Positions 57,360 through 64,000 of a stretch of 64,000 nt of DNA are shown piece by piece. The notes beneath the pieces were generated by a model. That model was not told the origin of the DNA. It worked only from the letters and a program-made list of their open reading frames with translations, and searched no databases. Position 1 is the stretch's first letter, and each line of letters starts with the position of its first letter. Position numbers and translations under genes: made by a program. Source of the stretch: Chloroflexota bacterium (GTDB lineage Bacteria > Chloroflexota > Anaerolineae > Anaerolineales > UBA4823); contig JAKOUW010000096.1 in NCBI GenBank assembly GCA_029782365.1, positions 362,467 to 426,466 on the forward strand, given 5' to 3'.

Positions 57360-59312
57360 ATGAATAAAGTCCGTACCCTGGTCTTGAAAATTTCGCTGTT
57401 GAGCTGTGTTCTGATCCTCGGCCTGAGCCTGGGTGCGAACACCGCCAGCGCTCACGCTTATCTTGTGCGGTCTGATCCCGCAGACTCGGCTGAGCTTTCC
57501 CAGGCCCCAACGCAAATTAGTTTATGGTTCAGTGAGGGTGTGGTGTCTGAGCTGAGCAAAGCTACTCTGGTGGATAATCACGGCCAAACCAGGCAGTTGC
57601 CGCTCGCCAGTTCTGCTGGTGCCATCAGTTCTCCCGGCGCAGAGCAGACCTCGATCGCTTTTGCTCTGCCAGCGCTTTCCGCTGGCGTGTATGAAGTGGA
57701 TTGGCGGACAGTATCCAGCGATGATTTACATGAGACCTCTGGCACGATCGTCTTCAGCGTTCAACAGGCGCTCCCGGCCCGCTCTGCTGAGCCTACAGCT
57801 CCGCCCCCAGACAGCCGAGAGGTTTTATTTCACTGGTTGTACCTGGCAGGCTTGGCGGCGCTCAGCGGTTCCTGTGTCTTTGCATTGTTTGCAGGATTCT
57901 TGGAAACTGGGGTTCCGACAGCCGCACACTTGCGGCGCAGGTTTTTGAGTATGGCGGTTCTTTCAGCTTTGTTCAGTCTGCTGTCCGGGTTTGGTTCCCT
58001 GGCCGCTCAGCAAAATGTAATCTCTGGACACAATGGCCCGTCTTTGGGAGTTTCCGCCTGGTTAAATCTTCTTTTACAAACCCGCTTTGGCCAGGTGTGG
58101 TTGGCGGCCCAAACAGCTATGTTGGTCGTGTTCCTTGCCGGTCTGTTGTTGCTAAGATTCCATGACAATCCAATTTTCTCTCGATTCTTAATGGGTTGTT
58201 TTTTGGTCTGCCTCATTGCTCTGCATGCCCTGCAGGCTGTCTCCAGTCACCCGGTGACAGTTTTAGGTTTGAATCTGCCTCACCTGGCGATCAACACACT
58301 GCACTTATTATCAGCTTCATTGTGGGCTGGCGGCCTGCTTGCCCTGGCTATCATTGTTTTACCACTGCTGCGCGGCGACCCGCCCAGCCGCGCCTTAGGA
58401 TTAACTTTGCTGCGCAGTTTTGGCCCTCTGGCAGCCGCCAGCGTAGCTGTGCTGGCAGTCACCGGCCTGTACCTGTCAGGTCACCTGGTGGCCAGTCTGG
58501 ATGCTCTGGTGGAAACGCGCTATGGCGTCAACCTGGCGCTCAAAGTTGGGCTGGTTCTGATTGCCGGCCTGATGGGCTTTTTGAATTCTTCTTCTTTGCA
58601 TGCCGCGTTGGCGCGTTTCCTGGGGCGTTTACTGCGCCGGCCTGATACCTGGAAACCTTTTTCATTAAATGCCTTGCGCACAACAGTAATGTTGGAATCC
58701 GGGTTGGTTTCCGTTATTTTGGTTCTGGCCGCCTCACTTGGGGTTACTCAACCTGCGTTGGGGGTGCAGTTCGACCCGCCGGTCACAGGGTCTGACAAAA
58801 CCACCGCGGCAGCCTCCGTGCATGATCTATTTCTTACCCTGGCAGTGAAACCGAACCACACAGGCCAAAACTTCATCAACCTGGGTGTGTTCAACACCCG
58901 CCGCCCAGCGCCAGCCGCCATTGGCCAGGTGCAGGTGCGGTTCACACCGCCCGATTCCATCGCTCCCGGGTTGAATGCCATCGCCGACATCCAGAGCGAT
59001 GGGCGTTACCTTGTCAGCGGCGTGAATTTTGATACACCCGGCGTCTGGAAAATATTAATCGTGGTTCAGCGTCCCGGACTGCCCGATACACGTCTGGAAG
59101 TGCCCTGGACAGTGCCTTTGAGTGCAGCCGAAGCCGCCCGCCGCCCGGTTTTACTTTCGAATCAACCTCTCGCGCCAATTTTGGATTGGGTTTCTGCCGG
59201 CTTGGCTTTGCTCCTGGCTTTGCTGGCTGCCGGTTCCTGGGCCTACCGGCGTTACGCCAGGCGCTCCAGCGGGTTAGTCCCCACTCCACCAGAATCACCC
59301 AAACAATTGTAG
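57360..59312 (+). CDS. CopC-CopD fusion copper handling membrane protein with extra C-terminal domain
   Basis: 'ASAHAYLVRSDPADSAELSQAPTQISLWFSEGV...SSDDLHETSGTIVFSV' is CopC; followed by a polytopic CopD-like region and a YtkA-like C-terminal domain. Confidence 0.88.
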   Translation: MNKVRTLVLKISLLSCVLILGLSLGANTASAHAYLVRSDPADSAELSQAPTQISLWFSEGVVSELSKATLVDNHGQTRQLPLASSAGAISSPGAEQTSIAFALPALSAGVYEVDWRTVSSDDLHETSGTIVFSVQQALPARSAEPTAPPPDSREVLFHWLYLAGLAALSGSCVFALFAGFLETGVPTAAHLRRRFLSMAVLSALFSLLSGFGSLAAQQNVISGHNGPSLGVSAWLNLLLQTRFGQVWLAAQTAMLVVFLAGLLLLRFHDNPIFSRFLMGCFLVCLIALHALQAVSSHPVTVLGLNLPHLAINTLHLLSASLWAGGLLALAIIVLPLLRGDPPSRALGLTLLRSFGPLAAASVAVLAVTGLYLSGHLVASLDALVETRYGVNLALKVGLVLIAGLMGFLNSSSLHAALARFLGRLLRRPDTWKPFSLNALRTTVMLESGLVSVILVLAASLGVTQPALGVQFDPPVTGSDKTTAAASVHDLFLTLAVKPNHTGQNFINLGVFNTRRPAPAAIGQVQVRFTPPDSIAPGLNAIADIQSDGRYLVSGVNFDTPGVWKILIVVQRPGLPDTRLEVPWTVPLSAAEAARRPVLLSNQPLAPILDWVSAGLALLLALLAAGSWAYRRYARRSSGLVPTPPESPKQL

Positions 59313-59486
59313 TGCATCCAGGCCGAATCAGGGTCTTTAATGGCAGCGGTAAAGGTAATGCATTCCACAATGCATTCATAAAAACTTGCTCATTTTTTTG
59401 ATATAATTTTAATATATCAGGAAATTGATCTTGCCTGTTTTCATCGGGTCTGGTTAATTTTATGTCCTTTGTAAAGGAGCCGCCTC

Positions 59487-60005
59487 TTGAACGAACACCG
59501 CAAATACGTATTTTCATGGGACCTTCTAGGGGATATTGAACTAGGTAGGCCCAACCTGGGCCATAACACCCGCTTAGAGGTGTACCGGTTGATGCAGTTC
59601 ACCTTTCGAGATGTGATCGAAGAACGATACGGTTCCCAGGTAGCTGATGATATTTTTTACACAGCCGGCGAGAAAGCTGGATCCGCTTTCTATAACCACT
59701 TTATCGCCCCTGTCAGCAGTGAAAGTGAATTCTTGCGGAAACTTCAGACTGCTCTCAAAGAGCTCAATATCGGAATTTTTCGTCTCGAGCAGGCCAATTT
59801 CGAAACAGGCGAAATCGTTCTGACGGTATCAGAGGATTTGGACTGTTCAGGTTTACCGGAAATCGGCTATGAGGTTTGCACATACGACGAAGGTTTTCTC
59901 GCGGCAGTCCTTGAAGGTTTTTTCAAGCGAAAATACACGGTCAAGGAAATCGACTGCTGGTGCACCGGCGACCGAACCTGCCGCTTCAAAGCCACTCTGG
60001 TTTAA
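59487..60005 (+). CDS. V4R (4-vinyl reductase-like) domain protein
   Basis: 'DIFYTAGEKAGSAFYNHFI...LTVSEDLDCSGLPEIGYEVCTYDEGFLAAVLEGFFKRKYTVKEIDCWCTGDRTCRFKATL'. Confidence 0.85.
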   Translation: MNEHRKYVFSWDLLGDIELGRPNLGHNTRLEVYRLMQFTFRDVIEERYGSQVADDIFYTAGEKAGSAFYNHFIAPVSSESEFLRKLQTALKELNIGIFRLEQANFETGEIVLTVSEDLDCSGLPEIGYEVCTYDEGFLAAVLEGFFKRKYTVKEIDCWCTGDRTCRFKATLV

Positions 60006-60020
60006 ATCGGGCATTTTAAT

Positions 60021-61361
60021 TTGGACAAAACTTCGATTCGAATGGCTGAAGACCCGACCGCCTCGCATGAGGCAAAAACATCCTTGGATTTGGCTCTCCA
60101 ACTTTTATTGGAGAAGATATATTATGCCTCCCCAAAAAGTGAAATCCCAGCCGATCTGCACCATAATCCATTTTTCCAGGAATTGTCCAATTATCTGACC
60201 GAGCTGACACGCTTTGGCCTGGCGTTATCCAACGGGGACCTTTCGCAAACCCTCAAAGCCAAAGGGGCGCTGGCAGGCAGTCTGAAAAATTTGCAAGCCA
60301 CACTGCAGCATTTGACATGGCAAACCCAGATGATCGCCAAAGGCGATTTCAACCAACGTGTGGATTTCATGGGCGATTTCTCCCTGGCCTTCAACACAAT
60401 GGTTGCCAGGCTGGCTGAAGCGCGCAGCGCCCTGGAAAAAAGCGAAGCAGTTTACCGTTCCATGTTCGAAAACAATCGCGCCGTCCAAATTCTGGTCGAT
60501 GGCAAGGATGGCAGAATTGTGGACGCCAACCCAGCCGCCTGCGCTTTTTATGGTTATTCCCGTTCCGAACTGCGCGGAAAAACGCTGGAAGAAATTCACA
60601 TTATCCCCTCCGAACAGATTCCTGAGTTTCTCGAACAAATTCAACACACAGCTTCGAACGAACCCGTGGTGCTGCCCCAGCGATTGGCCAGCGAAGAAAT
60701 TCGCACGGTCGAAATTTATTCAAGCCCGATCGAAATTTTTGAACAGACTTTGCTCTATTCGATCGTGCACAACATCACCGAGCGGAAAATCGCCGAAGAT
60801 GCGCTTAATTTACGCATGAAACAAATTGAGGAACTGAAGGAGGAACTGCGCGAACAGGCCATCCGCGATCCCCTGACGGGTTTATTTAACCGCCGGTATT
60901 GGAATGAAACGATCGACCGCGAAATCTCACGCGCTGCGCGCACCCACAGCCCTGTTGGGCTGATAATGCTGGATATCGATTATTTCAAAAAGATCAATGA
61001 TACTTTTGGCCATCCTGCAGGTGACCAGGTTCTGCAAACTCTGGGCACCCTTCTAATCAGCCGCCTGCGCGATGCAGATATCGCCTGCCGCTATGGAGGC
61101 GAGGAATTTTTGTGCCTGATGCCCGGCGCTCCGCTTGAGGCCGCGCTCGAAAGGGCTGAACACCTGCGCGCCGCTTTCGAATCCCAACAAGTTGATTTCG
61201 GGGAAGCCCAGATAAAAGCCACCATTTCTTTAGGTGTAGCGGTGTTTCCAGACCACGGAAACACCAGTCAGGAACTGTTAAACAGCGCCGATCAAGCGCT
61301 GTATACTGCAAAACATCAGGGGCGAAACTGCGTGGTCCTTGCCTCAAAAGCCCAGGATTAA
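60021..61361 (+). CDS. HAMP-like/PAS/GGDEF diguanylate cyclase
   Basis: PAS 'YRSMFENNRAVQILVDGKDGRIVDANPAACAFYGYSRSELRGKTLEEI'. 'DPLTGLFNRRYWNE', 'RDADIACRYGGEEF' (RxxD I-site plus intact GGEEF). TTG at 60021 or ATG at 60042. Confidence 0.92.
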   Translation: MDKTSIRMAEDPTASHEAKTSLDLALQLLLEKIYYASPKSEIPADLHHNPFFQELSNYLTELTRFGLALSNGDLSQTLKAKGALAGSLKNLQATLQHLTWQTQMIAKGDFNQRVDFMGDFSLAFNTMVARLAEARSALEKSEAVYRSMFENNRAVQILVDGKDGRIVDANPAACAFYGYSRSELRGKTLEEIHIIPSEQIPEFLEQIQHTASNEPVVLPQRLASEEIRTVEIYSSPIEIFEQTLLYSIVHNITERKIAEDALNLRMKQIEELKEELREQAIRDPLTGLFNRRYWNETIDREISRAARTHSPVGLIMLDIDYFKKINDTFGHPAGDQVLQTLGTLLISRLRDADIACRYGGEEFLCLMPGAPLEAALERAEHLRAAFESQQVDFGEAQIKATISLGVAVFPDHGNTSQELLNSADQALYTAKHQGRNCVVLASKAQD

Positions 61362-61397
61362 AAAAAAACAATAATCCGGAATTCAGGTTATTTTTTT

Positions 61398-61781
61398 ATG
61401 AATTATGAAAATATGTCATGGGAGATCTTTTACGATGCAGAGAATAATCTGCTGCGGGTGAAAGTTATCGGTGTTCACACTCCAGATGCCAGCACCCGCC
61501 TGCGTCATGATGTTTTCCTGGCCATGATTCAGCACAACTGCTACCGATTATTGATAGACAATAGGGGGATTTTTGAACAAACACTAAGCACTATGGATTG
61601 GTACAGTATGCCTGCGCATTACAAGGAATTAGGCGTACCCCATTCCACCCGGCTTGCCGTCATCCCACCTGCCCGCTTCGCCGCCGATTACCACTTGTAT
61701 GAGACTGTCAGCAAAAACAGTGGTTACCAAATTGCTGTTTTTTCCGACGAGAATTCTGCGCTCGATTGGCTGAAGAATTAA
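61398..61781 (+). CDS. Small STAS/SpoIIAA-like protein
   Basis: 127 aa, 'SWEIFYDAENNLLRVKVIGVHTPDASTRLRHDVFLAMIQHNCYRLLIDNRGI...' SpoIIAA-like pattern. Confidence 0.45.
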   Translation: MNYENMSWEIFYDAENNLLRVKVIGVHTPDASTRLRHDVFLAMIQHNCYRLLIDNRGIFEQTLSTMDWYSMPAHYKELGVPHSTRLAVIPPARFAADYHLYETVSKNSGYQIAVFSDENSALDWLKN

Positions 61782-62308
61782 TCCCCCGCCTCAAAATAGT
61801 TCGTGCGCCGGGTCAATTGCGCTTGGCGTATCGATGGTATGATTTAAAATCAGCTCTCTTCGCTGGGCTGGGTATTGCCTGGGTCGTTTATGTAGTCTTT
61901 TTGCTGGTGTTGGCAATTTGGAATGGTGAATCGGGTTCGCTGCTGATCATCTCATTATTCTTGGCGACAGGCCTGATCATCGCCTATTACGGTCTGGCTG
62001 ACTTATTCGACACCACTCAAATCCTGGTTACAACCAAAGATATTAACGCCTCCGAACGACCATTTTCGTGGTCTAAGCCAAGGCATCTTTACCGACCACA
62101 GGTTCGTATGATTTTTGTTCAGAAGGAAGAAACTCGTGGCAAAGCGAAGGCAGCCTGGTTTAATTTAATTGCTCAGGACATTGATGGTAAACCTTACACT
62201 TTAGTCAGCGAAATCCATTCCTATACGGCGGCGCATACCTTACAGAATGAAATCGAGCAGTTTTGGTCTTTACACCACAGTCACACTCCTGGTGAATTCC
62301 AAACTTGA
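61766..62308 (+). CDS. Small membrane protein of unknown function
   Basis: TTG start overlapping the upstream CDS by 16 nt. Two TM segments 'ALFAGLGIAWVVYVVFLLVLAIW' and 'SLLIISLFLATGLIIAYYGLADLF'. Confidence 0.6.
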   Translation: MAEELIPRLKIVRAPGQLRLAYRWYDLKSALFAGLGIAWVVYVVFLLVLAIWNGESGSLLIISLFLATGLIIAYYGLADLFDTTQILVTTKDINASERPFSWSKPRHLYRPQVRMIFVQKEETRGKAKAAWFNLIAQDIDGKPYTLVSEIHSYTAAHTLQNEIEQFWSLHHSHTPGEFQT

Positions 62309-62432
62309 TGCAGTTTCCCCAACCTTAACCTCCCCTTGACAATCTGTTAACACCCTGTTCACCTGCCATAAATCACAGGTGATATGATTTGATTCATGAA
62401 ACATCTTACAACAAGACAAGAGAGAATTAGAA

Positions 62433-63269
62433 ATGCACATTTTAGTAACAAACGATGATGGTGTCACCGCGCCGGGCCTGCTTGCCCTGGCAGAAGAAAT
62501 GAGCAAAATAGGAAATGTAAGCATCCTGGCGCCCGATCACAACTGGTCGGCTTCCGGACATGTGAAAACGCTGGATCGCCCTTTGCGGATCAAGGAGGTT
62601 CGCCTGAGCGAACAAATAACCGCTTGGGCGAGCGATGGCGCCCCTTCCGATTGTGTCGCCCTGGCCGTGAACGGCTTTCTGAAAGAAAAAGTTAACCTGG
62701 TGGTTTCCGGCATCAACCCTTTTGCTAACCTGGGCCATGATGTCACCTATTCTGGAACTGTAACCGCTGCGATGGAGGCCACGATTTGGGGCTACCCGGC
62801 TGTTGCCGTGTCGCTCGAATCCCCCGAAAATCTGGTTGGACCAGCCGATTATCGCTCTGCCTCCTGGGCCGCAGGCGTGGTTGCCAGATCAGTCAACCAT
62901 TATGGTCTGCCGCCGAATGTTCTTTTAAATGTCAATGTCCCTTATTTGCCATTGAATGAAATACAAGGTCTTCGCGTGACCCGCCAGGGATTGCGCGTCT
63001 ATCACGATAAGATGGATATGCGCCTTGACCCTCGCGGCCGCCCCTATTATTGGACAGCCGGGGATGTGCCAACCGGTTTGCCAGAACGGGGCACCGATAT
63101 CGGCGTGCTCGCTGAAGGCTTCGTGAGCGTTACTCCCATTCAGTTGGATCTCACCGCATACCATGCGATTCCAGACTTGAATGCCTGGGACTGGGAGCAG
63201 GAGCCAATCCACCCACAAGGATTAACGCTGCAAAAGAATCACAAACTGGTTGAAGACCACAAAGTGTGA
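62433..63269 (+). CDS. surE: 5'/3'-nucleotidase SurE
   Basis: 'MHILVTNDDGVTAPGLLALAEEM', 'VSILAPDHNWSASGHV', 'LVVSGINPFANLGHDVTYSGTVTAAMEATIWGYPAVAVSL'. Confidence 0.95.
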   Translation: MHILVTNDDGVTAPGLLALAEEMSKIGNVSILAPDHNWSASGHVKTLDRPLRIKEVRLSEQITAWASDGAPSDCVALAVNGFLKEKVNLVVSGINPFANLGHDVTYSGTVTAAMEATIWGYPAVAVSLESPENLVGPADYRSASWAAGVVARSVNHYGLPPNVLLNVNVPYLPLNEIQGLRVTRQGLRVYHDKMDMRLDPRGRPYYWTAGDVPTGLPERGTDIGVLAEGFVSVTPIQLDLTAYHAIPDLNAWDWEQEPIHPQGLTLQKNHKLVEDHKV

Positions 63270-63424
63270 TCAGGATTAATGCTTTTCTTCCTTCTGACGA
63301 TCGAAAAAATTAAGACTTCTCCGGCCCTCCCAAAGGGCTTTTTCTTTCTTATTATGTTTTGTAACCCGTGCAAATTACATGCAATTTTTATGTACTTAAG
63401 GTTAGTTTTAACTATAATCAAAGT

Positions 63425-64000
63425 ATGCGGGCAATTCGTGAACTATTTTCCCGTTCTAATATCCTGGAGTCGCCCATTCTGGTGCGCCTTTGGCAGCATG
63501 TTAAATCCCCAGATTTTTCGAACCAGGAGGAGTTGTCTCGGGCGGCAGCTTTTGTCAACAACTTGGATTTGATGATCATCCTCGTGATGATCGTCAGTGG
63601 CCTGTGCCTGATTCCGCTGTTCGCTATCGATAAGTGGTTATCTTGGGCGATCGTTGTTTCCATCTTGGGCGTGGCAGGGTTGTCGCGTTTTTTCTTATTC
63701 CAGGGTCGGCTTGCCTTAGCGCGCAACATGATTGTTTACACCACCTGGCTGATTTTCCAGGGAATAGCACTTTTCTCTGGAGGTGTAACCAGTCCAATCG
63801 CAATTGCCATTTCTGCCGCTACGATCATTGCCGCCATGCTGCTCGAATTTCGCCAGGCACTCATCATGGTGATCCTGAGCTGTCTTGCCAGTTTTACTGC
63901 TGTGCTTCTGCAGATCTTCAACATCACTCTGCCTGTGACTTTTGTATTTTCGCCAATTTCCGCTTGGCTTTGGTACTCTTTATCACTCATATTCGTGTTC
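63425..64000 (+). CDS. Polytopic membrane protein, N-terminal part (runs off window)
   Basis: Open frame from ATG 63425: MRAIRELFSRSNILESPILVRLWQHVKSPDFSNQEELSRAAAFVNNLDLMIILVMIVSGLCLIPLF..., at least five hydrophobic helices. Absent from the ORF track because it has no stop in the window. Confidence 0.7.
   Translation, partial: MRAIRELFSRSNILESPILVRLWQHVKSPDFSNQEELSRAAAFVNNLDLMIILVMIVSGLCLIPLFAIDKWLSWAIVVSILGVAGLSRFFLFQGRLALARNMIVYTTWLIFQGIALFSGGVTSPIAIAISAATIIAAMLLEFRQALIMVILSCLASFTAVLLQIFNITLPVTFVFSPISAWLWYSLSLIFVF

Noticed and set aside
59399-59419. tgatata-attttaa-tatatca inverted repeat upstream of the V4R gene
   Set aside because: AT-only 7-bp arms are expected by chance in AT-rich promoter DNA; kept only as a note.

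Overview
This 64 kb window looks like a chromosome segment from a Chloroflexi/Anaerolineae-like bacterium; that assignment is inferred from gene content only. Most genes run on the + strand, with minus-strand blocks at about 15-19.5, 24.5-26.5 and 31.7-38.4 kb. Main blocks: (1) 1-14881, the distal part of a phage-tail-like extracellular contractile injection system (eCIS): baseplate J-like C-terminus, tail protein I-like baseplate protein, two related 'opener' proteins, a conserved unknown, an AAA+ ATPase, and a DUF4157 HExxH protein with an HNH-like C-terminal motif. (2) 14987-38385, housekeeping and accessory genes: DUF1385, M20 peptidase, secreted proteins, an alpha/beta-hydrolase/AMP-ligase fusion, a FabF-like ketosynthase, a membrane EEP protein, a modular GH13 amylase/pullulanase, and an ECF transporter. 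(3) 38579-43749, a 14-repeat (probably 2 x 7-bladed) secreted propeller, a NarL-type two-component pair, and a degenerate receiver protein next to a perfect palindrome. (4) 43803-59312, a secreted copper locus: a 2353-aa surface protein, three tandem two-domain multicopper-oxidase-fold proteins, a small membrane-anchored protein, and a CopC-CopD fusion. The copper ligands are partitioned among the three oxidase-fold proteins. Protein A carries all domain-1 motifs plus the type-1 site, protein B carries only the domain-2 HxH motifs, and protein C carries essentially none. This is what an obligate hetero-oligomeric oxidase with an inter-subunit trinuclear centre would look like, and it is my best candidate for an undescribed system. 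(5) 59487-64000, V4R, PAS-GGDEF, a STAS-like protein, SurE, and a membrane protein running off the window. I saw no CRISPR array, rRNA, tRNA or transposon. All assignments come from reading motifs by eye; no database search was run.
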